DNA of 64,000 nucleotides from Limnohabitans sp. MORI2 (GCF_027925025.1 NZ_AP027058.1:2542001-2606000), one strand, 5' to 3'; shown: positions 1 to 9,910, counted from the stretch's first letter. Numbers and translations: made by a program. Notes: a model not told the origin generated them from the sequence alone.

Positions 1-1373
1 CTATTCGCAGCGAGCCCCCCAAACACACAGCAGGGGACATCGGCCAATTGCCACCCGAGGTCATGGCCGCGCTGCAACGCGCCAAAGTGCCAAGCGACAA
101 CTTCCATGTGATGGTGGTCGACACCCAAGCCACCAGCACGCCGCGCCTGAGCCACCAAGCGCAAGTGCGCGTGAACCCAGCGTCCTTGATGAAGCTGGCC
201 ACCACCACGGCGGCACTCGATACGCTTGGCCCCGCGTTTGTGTGGCGCACACCAGTGTACGTGGACGGCCCCGTGCGTGACGGCGTGTTGCAAGGCAATG
301 TTTACATCAAAGGCAGCGGCGACCCGCGCTTTGTGGTGGAACGCTTGTGGCTGTTGATGCGACGTATTCAAGGCTTGGGCATTCAAAAAATTCAAGGCGA
401 CATCGTGCTCGACCGCAGTGCGTTTGATGTGCCTGCGCGTGATGCCGCCAGCTTTGATGGCGAGCCCCTGCGCCCCTACAACGCCGCACCTGATGCGCTG
501 CTGCTCAACTTCAAATCGCTACTCATTCAGTTCGTGCCCGACCGCTCTGCCAATGTGGCGCGTGTGCAGATTGAACCGCCCTTGGCAGGTGTGCAATTCC
601 CTGCCACAGTGCCACTGAGCAATGGCGATTGCAGCGACTACCGCAGCGCTTTGCGTGCCGATTGGAGCGACCCCACACGCATCCGCTTTGCTGGCAACTT
701 CCCCGCGGTGTGCGGCGAAAAAATGTGGCCCATCGCCTACGCCGCACCTCAACAATTTGCGCAGCGCGCCATCGCAGGCATGTGGCAGCAGGTGGGTGGC
801 CAACTGAGCGGCCAAGTGCGCGATGGCAACGTGCCTGCCAACTTGCAGCCCGCGTTCCAAATGGAATCCGCCAGCTTGGCCGAGACCATTCGCGACATCA
901 ACAAATACAGCAACAACGTGATGGCACAGCATGTGTTTCTCACACTCAGTCAACAGCAGCGCGGCGTGGGCAGCTTTGACGCGTCGCGTGAACTGATGCA
1001 ACGTTGGTGGCACGAGCGCGTGGGTGGCGATGTGCCCACGTTTGACAACGGCTCGGGCCTGAGCCGCGAAGAACGCATCAGTGCTCAAGCCTTGGCACGT
1101 TTACTACAGGTGGCGTGGGCCTCACCCACCATGTCTGAACTGATGAGCTCGCTGCCAGTCACGGGCTTAGACGGCACGATGAAACGCAGCAAAGCACAAG
1201 CCAGCGCCCACTTGAAAACCGGCAGCTTGCGTGATGTGGCGGGTGTAGCAGGCTATGTAGACACGGCCAGCGGCAAACGCTTGGTGGTAGTCGCTGTTCT
1301 GCACCACGCCAATGCCAACGCCGCACGCCCTGCACTAGACGCCATGATTGACTGGGCCGGCAAGCAGCCCTGA
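1..1373 (+). CDS. dacB: D-alanyl-D-alanine carboxypeptidase/endopeptidase PBP4 (5' end outside window)
   Basis: Low-molecular-mass penicillin-binding protein of peptidase family S13, which trims or cleaves cross-linked peptidoglycan in the periplasm. The reading frame is open from base 3 of the window, so the signal peptide and first residues lie upstream; a TTG at 48 is only an internal codon. All three active-site motifs of the family are visible: SxxK as SLMK (Ser codon at 183), SxN as SNN in the second half, and KTG as KTGS about 50 residues before the C-terminus. The large insertion between SxxK and SxN is typical of PBP4. The next gene starts 15 bases after the stop, probably co-transcribed. 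Function is confident from family motifs; the start cannot be given. Confidence 0.93.
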   Translation, partial: IRSEPPKHTAGDIGQLPPEVMAALQRAKVPSDNFHVMVVDTQATSTPRLSHQAQVRVNPASLMKLATTTAALDTLGPAFVWRTPVYVDGPVRDGVLQGNVYIKGSGDPRFVVERLWLLMRRIQGLGIQKIQGDIVLDRSAFDVPARDAASFDGEPLRPYNAAPDALLLNFKSLLIQFVPDRSANVARVQIEPPLAGVQFPATVPLSNGDCSDYRSALRADWSDPTRIRFAGNFPAVCGEKMWPIAYAAPQQFAQRAIAGMWQQVGGQLSGQVRDGNVPANLQPAFQMESASLAETIRDINKYSNNVMAQHVFLTLSQQQRGVGSFDASRELMQRWWHERVGGDVPTFDNGSGLSREERISAQALARLLQVAWASPTMSELMSSLPVTGLDGTMKRSKAQASAHLKTGSLRDVAGVAGYVDTASGKRLVVVAVLHHANANAARPALDAMIDWAGKQP

Positions 1374-1388
1374 TTTTGAAAGACAAGA

Positions 1389-1664
1389 ATGAACTACACC
1401 GAATGGATCGGCTACGCCGCCGCCAGCCTCACCACCGCGAGCTTTGTGCCACAAGCATGGCTCACGTTCAAAACACGCGACGTGAGCGGTATTTCATTGG
1501 GGATGTACAGCGCGTTCACCCTCGGCATTGCGCTGTGGTTGGCCTACGGCTTGCTGATCGAAGCTTGGCCCGTGGTGATTGCCAACGTGATCACGCTGGT
1601 GTTGGCGGCCAGCATTTTGGTGATGCGCTTGCGCTTTGGGCGCAAGGCATCAGCCATGGATTAA
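1389..1664 (+). CDS. SemiSWEET-type sugar transporter (MtN3/PQ-loop)
   Basis: A 91-residue protein with three hydrophobic segments (about residues 7-27, 38-58 and 61-83) and the PQ motif at the end of the first segment (SFVPQAW), as in bacterial SemiSWEETs. These form dimers in the inner membrane and let small sugars move down their gradient. The length equals the family norm. The gene follows dacB by 15 bases and its stop overlaps the stop of the convergent lipoprotein gene. The substrate cannot be predicted from sequence. Confidence 0.85.
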   Translation: MNYTEWIGYAAASLTTASFVPQAWLTFKTRDVSGISLGMYSAFTLGIALWLAYGLLIEAWPVVIANVITLVLAASILVMRLRFGRKASAMD

Positions 1665-2533
1665 CGCCAGCCTTGGCGTGTGGCATTGAACATATAGCTC
1701 GCCACCCAACGGTTGCCGGCGGGCGTTAAGTTCACGCCATCGGCAAACAAGTAGTTGCTGTCGCTGGACTGAGGGCCGCAACCCGTGAGAGTGGAAGCCG
1801 AGCCACAAATGGGTGCAGTAGAGTTGGCAAACACGCCAACCACACCGCGAGACACATAGTCATTGAATGTGGATGACAGCCCAGCGCCACCAAAAATAAC
1901 AGGGTTGTAGCTATAGCCAGCTCGGCTCACATACCTCTGCAAATCACCAGCCACTTTGGCGTTGAATTTGGCTGTGGGTGAGGTGGTGAGATCCAGCGCA
2001 TAGGTACCACGCAAGCTCGCGGCATACGGTGTCAACGAGAACTCCAGCGGCTGCATGATCAGGATGTGTTTTGCGCCATCCGCAATCAGCTGCTCGATTT
2101 GCAACGTGAAAGCATCTGCAGCAGCTTCAGCCGCAACTGTGGGGTTGGCAGCGCCATAAGCGGCCTTGATGTCTTCTGTGCCTGCAGTGACCACGATCAA
2201 GTCTGTCGCGGCAAAACTACCACCCACCGCGCTTTTGGCGGCGCTGATTTGTGCCGTCAAGGAACTGATGTTGCTGCCACTGGCCGCATAGCTGCTGACA
2301 TTGCTAGAGGCTGTGCCAAACCAAACTGCCACTTGCGCCACCACGGATTCCACCGTGCCCGTTCCTCGCACGGTGTAGATGCTGCTTGTGGTGTCGTTGT
2401 ACGCGTCGCCAAGGCCAATGATGCGTGTCGGCACAAAAGGATCGACCGTATGGCTGGCCCCGCAGGCTGACAACAGGGCGGCCGCCAACACGGAGCAAAA
2501 GGCTTTGAGGGTTCGACTAAAAATTGGGTTCAT
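1661..2533 (-). CDS. SGNH/GDSL-fold lipoprotein lacking catalytic residues
   Basis: Starts with a lipoprotein signal peptide whose lipobox is LSAC (Cys24), so it is probably anchored in a membrane and faces the periplasm. The rest reads as an SGNH (GDSL) esterase fold: block I is GLGDAYND (residues 41-48), block III GTED (118-121) and block V DGVNLTPAGN (265-274). Active family members have Ser where this protein has Ala44, Asn where it has Glu120, and His where it has Asn268. I checked all three codons (GCG, GAA, AAC) in the DNA, so a pseudoenzyme or binding protein is likely. The ATG at 2533 is preceded by an AGAG-type ribosome site; a GTG one codon upstream is less likely. Ends convergently on the SemiSWEET gene with a 4-base overlap. 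Confidence 0.75.
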   Translation of the reverse strand: MNPIFSRTLKAFCSVLAAALLSACGASHTVDPFVPTRIIGLGDAYNDTTSSIYTVRGTGTVESVVAQVAVWFGTASSNVSSYAASGSNISSLTAQISAAKSAVGGSFAATDLIVVTAGTEDIKAAYGAANPTVAAEAAADAFTLQIEQLIADGAKHILIMQPLEFSLTPYAASLRGTYALDLTTSPTAKFNAKVAGDLQRYVSRAGYSYNPVIFGGAGLSSTFNDYVSRGVVGVFANSTAPICGSASTLTGCGPQSSDSNYLFADGVNLTPAGNRWVASYMFNATRQGWR

Positions 2534-2563
2534 CACAGGCTCTCTTTTGAGTACTGCATTAGT

Positions 2564-3574
2564 TTAACGAGTTGGCGCGGCTGCCCGCGTGAGGCGGTCT
2601 CGCACCCCATCCCATGGCGGGGTCAAGGGCGGAATTTCAACCCAGATGTGCGCGACGCCTTGGGCATCAAAGCTTCGCAATTGGGCAAACAGTTGGTGTG
2701 CACAGTCTTGAGCCGATGCCGGCATCGCTTGGCATTTGAACAGACCGGCGCTGCCGGGTGGTATGCGCACAGCACTGCCAGACCAGATGGCAACTGCACC
2801 CTGGGTCTGCGCATGTGCATACGCATCCACTGCTTTTTGCAGGTCCGTTGCGGTCATGAGTTGCACTTTGGCTGTGGGTGCGTAATGCGATTCAAGTGTG
2901 CCTGAGGCACGTGGTGCATCCGCATCGGGTGCGTGGGGGGTGACAACCGCAACACCACAAGCAGCACTGAGCTGCTGGGGCGTGAGCACACCGGGACGCA
3001 GCAACACAGGGACACCGCGCGTGCAGTCGACGATGGTGGACTCGATGCCTACCTCGCACGCGCCGCCATCGATGATGAGCAAGCCCTCGCCAAATTCACC
3101 CGCCACATGCGCGGCGGTGGTGGGGCTGACGCGGCCAAACAGATTGGCGCTGGGCGCGGCCACACCATACACGCCCAAGGCTTGAGCGGCTTGCAGCACG
3201 GCACGGGCTGTGGCGTGCGATGGGCAGCGCACGCCTACTGAGTTTTGACCACCCGCAGCAGCAGCGGCCACTTCGGGGCGACGGGGCAAGATGAGCGTCA
3301 AGGGGCCGGGCCAAAACGCATCCATTAAGCGCTGCGCAAAGTCAGGGATGCTGGATGCGAAACGCGTCACCTCTTGCGCGCTGGCCACGTGCACGATGAG
3401 TGGGTGGTTGGCAGGACGGCCTTTGGCTTCAAAAATTTTGGCCACGGCTTGGTCGTTGCCTGCGTCAGCGGCTAGGCCGTAGACCGTCTCGGTGGGCAAG
3501 CCCAACAACTCACCGCGCTGCAAGGCTTGTGCAGCGGCGGTGATAGAGCTAGGGAGTTGGCCGTCGAGGATCAT
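2564..3574 (-). CDS. tsaC: L-threonylcarbamoyladenylate synthase (Sua5/YrdC/YwlC family)
   Basis: Makes threonylcarbamoyl-AMP from threonine, bicarbonate and ATP, the first step of t6A37 tRNA modification. The N-terminal 200 residues form the YrdC domain, with the typical start LLGLPTETVYGLAADA and the KGRPANHPL motif. The extra 130 residues form the C-terminal Sua5 domain (SHYAPTA motif), so this is the long Sua5-type form (336 aa) rather than the short TsaC. The ATG directly follows the TAA of purK with no spacing, so translation is probably coupled. The purE-purK-tsaC order is common in Burkholderiales. Confidence 0.92.
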   Translation of the reverse strand: MILDGQLPSSITAAAQALQRGELLGLPTETVYGLAADAGNDQAVAKIFEAKGRPANHPLIVHVASAQEVTRFASSIPDFAQRLMDAFWPGPLTLILPRRPEVAAAAAGGQNSVGVRCPSHATARAVLQAAQALGVYGVAAPSANLFGRVSPTTAAHVAGEFGEGLLIIDGGACEVGIESTIVDCTRGVPVLLRPGVLTPQQLSAACGVAVVTPHAPDADAPRASGTLESHYAPTAKVQLMTATDLQKAVDAYAHAQTQGAVAIWSGSAVRIPPGSAGLFKCQAMPASAQDCAHQLFAQLRSFDAQGVAHIWVEIPPLTPPWDGVRDRLTRAAAPTR

Positions 3575-4762
3575 TTAAAACGCGGCGATACCCAAAATGG
3601 CCGCCGCCTGCAAAGCCACAGCACGCGCAGCCTCGGGCGTGGCGGCAGTGATGTTGAGATGACCCATCTTGCGAGCCTTGCGCGCTTCACGCTTGCCGTA
3701 CAAATGCAGGTGCGTGCCGGGCAGCGCCAGCACTTGTGCCCATGCGGGTTCGGTTTGTGTGTCGCCATGGGTGAACCACAAGTCGCCCAGCAGGTTAAGC
3801 ATGATGGCTGGGCTGTGTTGGCGCGGTTGCGTCAAGGGCAGGTCGGCCATGGTGCGCACTTGCAGTTCAAACTGCGACACATCGCAAGCGTCTTGGCTGT
3901 AGTGGCCGCTGTTGTGCGGGCGGGGGGCGATTTCGTTGACCACCAAATGGCCATCGGCCAACACAAAAAATTCGACGCACAACACGCCCACGTAGTTCAG
4001 CTCTTGCGCCACCGCTTTGGCGGCGGTGATGGCTTGGATCGCCAGCGCCTCGGGCACGTTGCCCGCAAACACTTCGGTCACGGCCAAGATGCCATCGCGG
4101 TGCAGGTTGCGTTGCACGGGCAAGTTGACCATCGCACCATCGCGACCACGGGCGATGATGACGGAACACTCGCTGGCCAAGGGCAGCATTTTTTCGAGCA
4201 CGCAAGGCACTTGGCCGAGCTTGGCCCAACCAGCGTTGAGCTCGTCACGCGTGGTCACGCGCAGCTGGCCTTTGCCGTCGTAGCCCATGCGCGAGGTTTT
4301 CAAAATGCCGGGCAATAAGTTGTCTGCTTTGGCTGTGTCGGTCAGCAGCGCCGCGAGTTGCTCGGCTGTGTCGATCACTGCATGCGGAGCTACAGGCACA
4401 CCGCAGGCCACAAAGTGCGCCTTCTCACGCGCACGGTCTTGCGCCACGGCCACAGCGGATGCAGCGGGCGACACGGGCAAACTAGCAGCAAGTTGCGCCA
4501 GCGCGTCAGCGGGCACGTTCTCAAACTCGGTGGTCACCGCTTGGCAAGTGGTCGCGAGTTGCTTCAAACCAGCTGCGTCCAAGTAATCGGTGTGAATGTG
4601 GTGATGGCTCACCAGCCCTGCGGGGCTGTGTGCATCGGGGTCGAGCACCGCCGTGTTGTAGCCCATGCGCTGCGCCTCGTGCGCCCACATGCGGCCCAAC
4701 TGTCCACCGCCCAAAACGCCCAAAGTTGAGCCGGGTGGCAAAGGTTTCAGCGTGGCGCTCAT
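3575..4762 (-). CDS. purK: N5-carboxyaminoimidazole ribonucleotide synthase
   Basis: ATP-grasp enzyme of de novo purine synthesis that converts AIR, bicarbonate and ATP to N5-CAIR, the substrate of PurE. The protein begins with the dinucleotide-like glycine loop [11 protein letters not shown] and has the conserved C-terminal segment [14 protein letters not shown]. At 395 aa it has normal length. Its ATG overlaps the stop of purE by 4 bases (ATGA) and its TAA touches the ATG of tsaC, so the three genes form one minus-strand operon. Confidence 0.95.
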   Translation of the reverse strand: MSATLKPLPPGSTLGVLGGGQLGRMWAHEAQRMGYNTAVLDPDAHSPAGLVSHHHIHTDYLDAAGLKQLATTCQAVTTEFENVPADALAQLAASLPVSPAASAVAVAQDRAREKAHFVACGVPVAPHAVIDTAEQLAALLTDTAKADNLLPGILKTSRMGYDGKGQLRVTTRDELNAGWAKLGQVPCVLEKMLPLASECSVIIARGRDGAMVNLPVQRNLHRDGILAVTEVFAGNVPEALAIQAITAAKAVAQELNYVGVLCVEFFVLADGHLVVNEIAPRPHNSGHYSQDACDVSQFELQVRTMADLPLTQPRQHSPAIMLNLLGDLWFTHGDTQTEPAWAQVLALPGTHLHLYGKREARKARKMGHLNITAATPEAARAVALQAAAILGIAAF

Positions 4763-5250
4763 ACGGGTGGCAGGGCCATGTTGCGGGCCACTTCGGTTTG
4801 GGCCGCGCGGAAGGCTTGCAGTTTGTCGGCCAGCGCGGCATCCGTCGATGCCAGCAAGGCCACCGCAAACAACGCTGCGTTGGCCGCACCTGCATTGCCA
4901 ATGGCAAAGGTGGCCACGGGAATGCCTTTGGGCATTTGCACAATGCTGTGCAACGAGTCCACGCCTTGCAAATGTTTGCTGGCCACGGGCACGCCCAACA
5001 CGGGCACGATGGTTTTGGCGGCGATCATGCCGGGCAAGTGCGCTGCACCGCCCGCACCCGCGATGATGGCGCGCAGGCCACGGCCTTGGGCAGCTTCAGC
5101 GTAGGCAAACATGTCGTCGGGCATGCGGTGGGCAGAAACGACGCGGGTTTCAAAAGAGACGCCAAATTCTTGGAGAATCTGGGCTGCATGTTGCATGGTG
5201 TCCCAATCAGAGTTGGAACCCATGACGACACCGACTTGGCACTGGGTCAT
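4759..5250 (-). CDS. purE: N5-carboxyaminoimidazole ribonucleotide mutase, catalytic PurE
   Basis: Converts N5-CAIR to CAIR in purine synthesis. The class I PurE signature is present: [10 protein letters not shown] near the N-terminus, SAHRMPDD for substrate binding (catalytic His) and the [11 protein letters not shown] loop. The start is set at ATG 5250 because family members have only a few residues before [11 protein letters not shown]; a TTG at 5271 would extend it by seven residues. No strong ribosome site is seen before either. First gene of purE-purK-tsaC, divergent from the thioredoxin gene 46 bases away. Confidence 0.94.
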   Translation of the reverse strand: MTQCQVGVVMGSNSDWDTMQHAAQILQEFGVSFETRVVSAHRMPDDMFAYAEAAQGRGLRAIIAGAGGAAHLPGMIAAKTIVPVLGVPVASKHLQGVDSLHSIVQMPKGIPVATFAIGNAGAANAALFAVALLASTDAALADKLQAFRAAQTEVARNMALPPV

Positions 5251-5296
5251 GATGTGGCTGTGTGTGAGCAAAAACGAATTTTAAGACGGGACCCCC

Positions 5297-6253
5297 ATGA
5301 TTGATGTGACGATGGCAAATTTCGAGACCGATGTGATCGCGGCCTCTCAAACCACCCCCGTGTTGGTGGACTTCTGGGCCGATTGGTGCGGCCCCTGCAA
5401 ATCGCTCGGCCCTGTGCTGGAAAAACTCGAAGCCGACTACCAAGGGCGTTTCACGCTGGTCAAAATCAACGCGGACACCGAGCAACAACTGGCTGGCGCG
5501 TTTGGCGTGAAGAGCCTGCCCACTTGCATCTTGCTCATGGGTGGCCGCCCTGTGGACGGCTTCATGGGCGCCTTGCCCGAGGGCAAAGTGCGCGAATTCT
5601 TGGACAAGCATTTGCCATCTGACAGCGACTTGGCCGCGCAAGCCGATGCGCAAGAAGCCGAGCAGCTCATCCACGCAGGCGACGCACATGCCGCCATTGC
5701 CAAACTGCAAGAGGCCTTGAGCCTCAACACGACTGACGATGAGACCCGTTACAACTTGGTCAAGTTGCTCATCTCGGTGGGCGAACTCGAAGAAGCCGAA
5801 GCCACGCTGCACCCGAAGCTCAGCGAAATTCCGTTGCAACTGCGCTTTGATGCGCTCAACTACTGGCTGCAGGCTTTGCAGTTTGTGTCGACCGACCCAC
5901 GCGCCGAATGGACGTTTGAACAATTCGATGCCGCCATCGCCCAAAACAAACGCGACTTCGACACCCGCTTGGCCAAAGCCCGCGTGTTGATTGCCGCCGA
6001 GCTGTTTGAAAACGCGATGGAAGAACTGCTTGAAATCATCATGCGCGACAAAACGTGGAACAACGAAGTGGCCCGTAAAACCTATGTGGCCATCCTCGAA
6101 TTGCTCACGCCACCCAAGCCCAAAACAGAAAATGCCGCCGTCGGTAAAACCGCAGGCGGCATCGAGTTAACGGGCAAAGCTGCGGTCCAAGAAGACCCCG
6201 TGTTGGAGATGATTTCTCGCTACCGCCGCAAGCTCAGCATGGCGCTGAACTGA
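5297..6253 (+). CDS. cnoX: Thioredoxin-TPR co-chaperone, CnoX/YbbN family
   Basis: The N-terminal 110 residues are a thioredoxin domain with a complete WCGPC active site (residues 30-34) and the cis-proline segment SLPTC. The remaining 200 residues are helical TPR-like repeats (two modules around residues 115-280), the architecture of CnoX (YbbN). CnoX proteins hold oxidation-damaged proteins and pass them to GroEL or DnaK. The E. coli protein lacks the CxxC pair, whereas this one keeps it, so it may also reduce disulfides. The gene is monocistronic and sits between the purine genes purE and purC, with no obvious functional link. Confidence 0.9.
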   Translation: MIDVTMANFETDVIAASQTTPVLVDFWADWCGPCKSLGPVLEKLEADYQGRFTLVKINADTEQQLAGAFGVKSLPTCILLMGGRPVDGFMGALPEGKVREFLDKHLPSDSDLAAQADAQEAEQLIHAGDAHAAIAKLQEALSLNTTDDETRYNLVKLLISVGELEEAEATLHPKLSEIPLQLRFDALNYWLQALQFVSTDPRAEWTFEQFDAAIAQNKRDFDTRLAKARVLIAAELFENAMEELLEIIMRDKTWNNEVARKTYVAILELLTPPKPKTENAAVGKTAGGIELTGKAAVQEDPVLEMISRYRRKLSMALN

Positions 6254-6269
6254 TCGCGGCAAAAGGGGC

Positions 6270-7163
6270 TTAATCCTTCAACCGCTCCCAGGCCTCTTGG
6301 TACTTGGCGGCGGTTTGGGCGATCACCTCTTGCGGCAAATGCGGCGCGGGAGGCGATTTGCTCCAAGGCTTGCCTTGCACTTGCGCGGTTTCTAGCCAAT
6401 CGCGCAAGAACTGCTTGTCGTAACTCGGTGGGTTCACGCCTTCTTGGTAACTGTCAGCGGGCCAGTAGCGCGATGAATCGGGTGTGAGCACCTCGTCCAT
6501 CAACACGAGGTTGTTGTTGGCATCCAAACCAAACTCAAACTTCGTGTCGGCAATGATGATGCCTTTGGCCGCCGCCACGTCACGCGCGGTTTCGTACAAG
6601 GCGATGCTGACGGTTTTGATTTTCTCGGCCAAGCCGCCACCAATCATCTCGACCACTTGTTCGTAGGTGATGTTCTCGTCGTGATCACCCACGGCCGCTT
6701 TGGCAGCGGGTGTGAAGATGGGCTCTGGCAACTTGCTGGCATTCTTCAAGCCTTTGGGCAACTTGACGCCGCACACCGCTTGGTTTTCTTGGTATTCGGC
6801 CCAGCCGCTGCCTGCCAAATAACCACGCACCACCGCTTCCACAGGGATGGGCTTCAAGCGTTTGACCAGCATGGAGCGGCCTTTGACCTGCGCCACTTCG
6901 TCTGCGCTCACCACGCTCTCGGGCGCTTCGCCTGTGAGGTGGTTGGGGCAAATGTGACCGAGCTTGCCAAACCAAAACAAGGCCATCTTGGTCAGCAATT
7001 CGCCCTTGCCGGGAATGGCCTCGCCCATGATGACGTCAAACGCGCTGATGCGATCAGACGCGACCATCAAGATGCGGTCGTCGCCCACCGCGTAGTTGTC
7101 ACGCACTTTGCCGCGTGCGAGCAAAGGCAAAGAAGTAAGCGCAGAGGTGTGCAGTGCTGACAT
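6270..7163 (-). CDS. purC: Phosphoribosylaminoimidazole-succinocarboxamide synthase (SAICAR synthetase)
   Basis: Ligates aspartate to CAIR in purine synthesis. Visible hallmarks are [29 protein letters not shown] near the N-terminus (read here as the GKVRD loop followed by SDRISAFD), and [13 protein letters not shown] near the C-terminus. The 297-residue length fits the longer form found in eukaryotes and many proteobacteria. It starts 3 bases after the fba stop, so it is translated from a pyk/fba-side transcript and not with purE-purK, from which it is separated by the oppositely oriented cnoX. Confidence 0.94.
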   Translation of the reverse strand: MSALHTSALTSLPLLARGKVRDNYAVGDDRILMVASDRISAFDVIMGEAIPGKGELLTKMALFWFGKLGHICPNHLTGEAPESVVSADEVAQVKGRSMLVKRLKPIPVEAVVRGYLAGSGWAEYQENQAVCGVKLPKGLKNASKLPEPIFTPAAKAAVGDHDENITYEQVVEMIGGGLAEKIKTVSIALYETARDVAAAKGIIIADTKFEFGLDANNNLVLMDEVLTPDSSRYWPADSYQEGVNPPSYDKQFLRDWLETAQVQGKPWSKSPPAPHLPQEVIAQTAAKYQEAWERLKD

Positions 7164-7166
7164 GGA

Positions 7167-8231
7167 TTACTTCACCAACTGAGCGAGTTCGCCCTTGGCG
7201 TACTTGGCTGCCACCACAGAGAGGCTATCGCCCTTGACCTTTGCACCTTGGCCTTCACAACCGAATTCCAAATAGCGTTGCTTGCAAATGTTCATCGCGG
7301 CTTCGCGGGCTGGCTTGAGCCATTCGCGGGCGTCGAATTTTTCTGGGTTCTCAAACATGAACTTGCGCGCCGCAGCCGTCATGGCCAAGCGGATGTCGGT
7401 GTCGATGTTGACCTTGCGCACGCCGTGTTTGATGGCTTCTTGAATTTCAGACACAGGCACGCCGTAGGTCTGTTTCATCTTGCCGCCGTATTGGTTGATG
7501 AGGGCCAGCAGGTCTTGCGGCACGCTGCTAGAGCCGTGCATGACCAAGTGGGTGTTGGGAATGCGTGCGTGAATTTCTTTGACGCGGCTGATGGCCAAGA
7601 TGTCGCCGGTGGGCTCGCGGGTGAACTTGTATGCACCGTGGCTGGTACCGATGGCAATCGCCAAGGCATCGAGCTGCGTGGCCTTCACAAACTGTGCAGC
7701 TTCTTCTGGGTCGGTCAGCATTTGGCTGTGGTCGAGCTTGCCTTCTGCACCGATGCCGTCTTCTTCACCGGCTTCGCCAGTTTCCAAGTTGCCCAAGCAA
7801 CCCAATTCGCCCTCGACCGACACGCCCACTTTGTGCGCCATCGCCACCACTTGTTGGGTGACTTGCACGTTGTACTCAAAGCTCGATGGCGTTTTGCCGT
7901 CTTCCATCAACGAGCCGTCCATCATGACGGAGCCAAAGCCAAGGTCAATCGCGCCTTGGCAAACCTTAGGCGATGTGCCGTGGTCTTGGTGCATGACCAA
8001 AGGAATGTGTGGGTAGGCTTCGGTGGCTGCTTGAATCAAATGCTTGATGAAGGGCTCGCCCGCGTATTTGCGTGCGCCAGCACTGGCTTGCAAGATCACC
8101 GGTGCGCCCACGGCGTCAGCAGCGGCCATGACGGCTTGCACTTGCTCCAAGTTGTTGACGTTGAAAGCTGGAATGCCGTAACCGTGCTCTGCAGCGTGGT
8201 CCAAAAGTTCGCGCATCGATACGAGTGCCAT
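7167..8231 (-). CDS. fba: Fructose-1,6-bisphosphate aldolase, class II
   Basis: Zinc-dependent aldolase interconverting fructose 1,6-bisphosphate with glyceraldehyde 3-phosphate and dihydroxyacetone phosphate. The zinc ligand motif HQDHG (about residues 81-85), the signature [10 protein letters not shown], and GELGCLGN (Glu ligand) are present. At 354 aa it matches the Calvin-cycle/beta-proteobacterial subtype. A TGAGGA ribosome site lies 7 bases before ATG 8231. It is followed after 3 bases by purC and preceded by pyk with a 119-base gap that contains a stem-loop. Confidence 0.95.
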   Translation of the reverse strand: MALVSMRELLDHAAEHGYGIPAFNVNNLEQVQAVMAAADAVGAPVILQASAGARKYAGEPFIKHLIQAATEAYPHIPLVMHQDHGTSPKVCQGAIDLGFGSVMMDGSLMEDGKTPSSFEYNVQVTQQVVAMAHKVGVSVEGELGCLGNLETGEAGEEDGIGAEGKLDHSQMLTDPEEAAQFVKATQLDALAIAIGTSHGAYKFTREPTGDILAISRVKEIHARIPNTHLVMHGSSSVPQDLLALINQYGGKMKQTYGVPVSEIQEAIKHGVRKVNIDTDIRLAMTAAARKFMFENPEKFDAREWLKPAREAAMNICKQRYLEFGCEGQGAKVKGDSLSVVAAKYAKGELAQLVK

Positions 8232-8299
8232 GGGGGAATCCTCAAAAATTAAAAACTGATCTAACTGCTAGCAATTTTAAAGGCCGCAGCATCGCACCC

Positions 8300-8327
8300 A
8301 GCTGACAGGCGCGAAGGCCCGCCAGCT
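8300..8327 (-). repeat. Stem-loop between pyk and fba
   Basis: An 11-base inverted repeat (arms 8300-8310 and 8317-8327, 6-base loop) with two G-U pairs when read as RNA on the minus strand. No T-run follows on the minus strand, so it is not a classical terminator. It could stabilise the 3' end of the pyk message, attenuate read-through, or mark a processing site before fba. Confidence 0.45.
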
Positions 8328-8350
8328 TTGCATCTCGATGATTTTGGGTG

Positions 8351-9784
8351 TCAGCGCACTTCGCAAATACGCAGCATGTTGGTACCGCCGGGCGTGCCCA
8401 TCGGGTCGCCGCAGGTGATGGCGTACACGTCGCCCGTGTCCACGATTTCACGCAGCTTCAGATGCGCTTCGGCTTGCGCCAACGCGGTGTCGCGGTCGGC
8501 GCTGGTGTCCATCAACAAGGGGCGCACATTGCGGAACAAAGCCATGCGCCGTTGCGACGCCACTTTGGTGGTCACCGCGTAGATGGGGATGTGAATGCGA
8601 TGGCGGCTCATCCACAAAGCGGTCGAACCCGATTCGGTCAAAGCCACGATGGCTTTGCAACCCAAGTGGTGAGCGGTAAACAGAGCACCCATCGCAATGG
8701 TTTGGTCAATGCGGGTGAAGGTTTGGCCTTGAAAGTCCGCGTCCAACTCCACGTCTTCGGCGGCCTCGGCAGCGGCGCAAATTTTGGACATTTCTTGCAC
8801 GGTTTCGAGCGGGTATTTGCCTGCGGCCGTTTCGGCGCTGAGCATCACAGCATCGGTACCGTCAATCACGGCGTTGGCCACGTCACTCACTTCCGCGCGG
8901 GTGGGCACAGGGTTGGTGATCATGCTCTCCATCATTTGCGTGGCGGTGATCACCACTTTGTCGTGCTCGCGGGCGAGTTTGATCATGCGTTTTTGCAGAG
9001 CCGGCACTGCCGCGTGACCCACCTCCACGGCCAAGTCACCACGCGCCACCATGATGCCGTCGCTGGCCTTCAGAATTTCGTCCAGCAGCGGAATCGCCTC
9101 GGCACGTTCAATCTTGGCAATCAGGCCCGGCTTGTGTTTGTACTCAGCACCGGCCACGTTGGCGAGTTGGCGCGCCATTTCCATGTCCGTCGCGTTTTTG
9201 GGGAAGCTCACGGCGAGGTAGTCGGCTTGGAAGCTCATCGCGGTTTTGATGTCTTCCATGTCCTTGCCAGTCAGGGCTGGTGCGGTCAAGCCACCGCCTT
9301 GTTTGTTGATGCCTTTGTTGTTGGACAACTCGCCACCAATCTTGACGGTGGTGTGGACTTGCTCACCACGCACTGCATCGACCGTCAACACAATCAAACC
9401 GTCGTTGAGCAACAACAAGTCGCCGGGCTTCACATCGCGAGGCAGCTCTTTGTAGTCCAAGCCCACGCCTTGCAAATCGCCGGGTTCGGTGCGAGAGGCG
9501 TCGAGCACAAACTTGGCGCCGTTCTCGAGCATGACCTTGCCATCCACAAACTTACCCACGCGAATTTTGGGCCCCTGCAAGTCGGCCATGATGGCCACTT
9601 CGCGGCCCGCGCGGGCGGCGGCTTCGCGCACCAAACGGGCGCGGTCAATGTGGTCTTGGGCTTTGCCGTGGCTGAAGTTCAGGCGCACCACGTTCACGCC
9701 AGCGCGAATCATCGCCTCTAACAGAGCGGGGTCGCTAGAGGCGGGGCCTAAAGTGGCAACAATTTTGGTGGCGTGACGGGCCAT
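8351..9784 (-). CDS. pyk: Pyruvate kinase
   Basis: Last enzyme of glycolysis, transferring phosphate from phosphoenolpyruvate to ADP. The N-terminus ATKIVATLGPASSD and the RLNFSHG segment are typical; the active-site signature appears as GLIAKIERAEAI, with MVARGDLAVEVG following. Length (477 aa) matches the family. An AGGAG ribosome site precedes the ATG by 8 bases. It heads the minus-strand group pyk, fba, purC and is divergent from the desaturase gene across a 237-base gap. Confidence 0.95.
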   Translation of the reverse strand: MARHATKIVATLGPASSDPALLEAMIRAGVNVVRLNFSHGKAQDHIDRARLVREAAARAGREVAIMADLQGPKIRVGKFVDGKVMLENGAKFVLDASRTEPGDLQGVGLDYKELPRDVKPGDLLLLNDGLIVLTVDAVRGEQVHTTVKIGGELSNNKGINKQGGGLTAPALTGKDMEDIKTAMSFQADYLAVSFPKNATDMEMARQLANVAGAEYKHKPGLIAKIERAEAIPLLDEILKASDGIMVARGDLAVEVGHAAVPALQKRMIKLAREHDKVVITATQMMESMITNPVPTRAEVSDVANAVIDGTDAVMLSAETAAGKYPLETVQEMSKICAAAEAAEDVELDADFQGQTFTRIDQTIAMGALFTAHHLGCKAIVALTESGSTALWMSRHRIHIPIYAVTTKVASQRRMALFRNVRPLLMDTSADRDTALAQAEAHLKLREIVDTGDVYAITCGDPMGTPGGTNMLRICEVR

Positions 9785-9910
9785 GTGCGTGTCTCCTGTT
9801 GGTTTTAGTTTGCTTGATTCTTACATGTTTGAAAGCCACATTCGCGTTGGTTTTCAGCACACAAACCCTTGCAAACGCACCCTTTATGTCTCCTTTACGC
9901 GCCATAGCCT

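Noticed and set aside
8348..9721. Long open frame antisense to pyk
   Set aside because: His/Gly/Val-rich shadow of a clear pyruvate kinase gene on the other strand.
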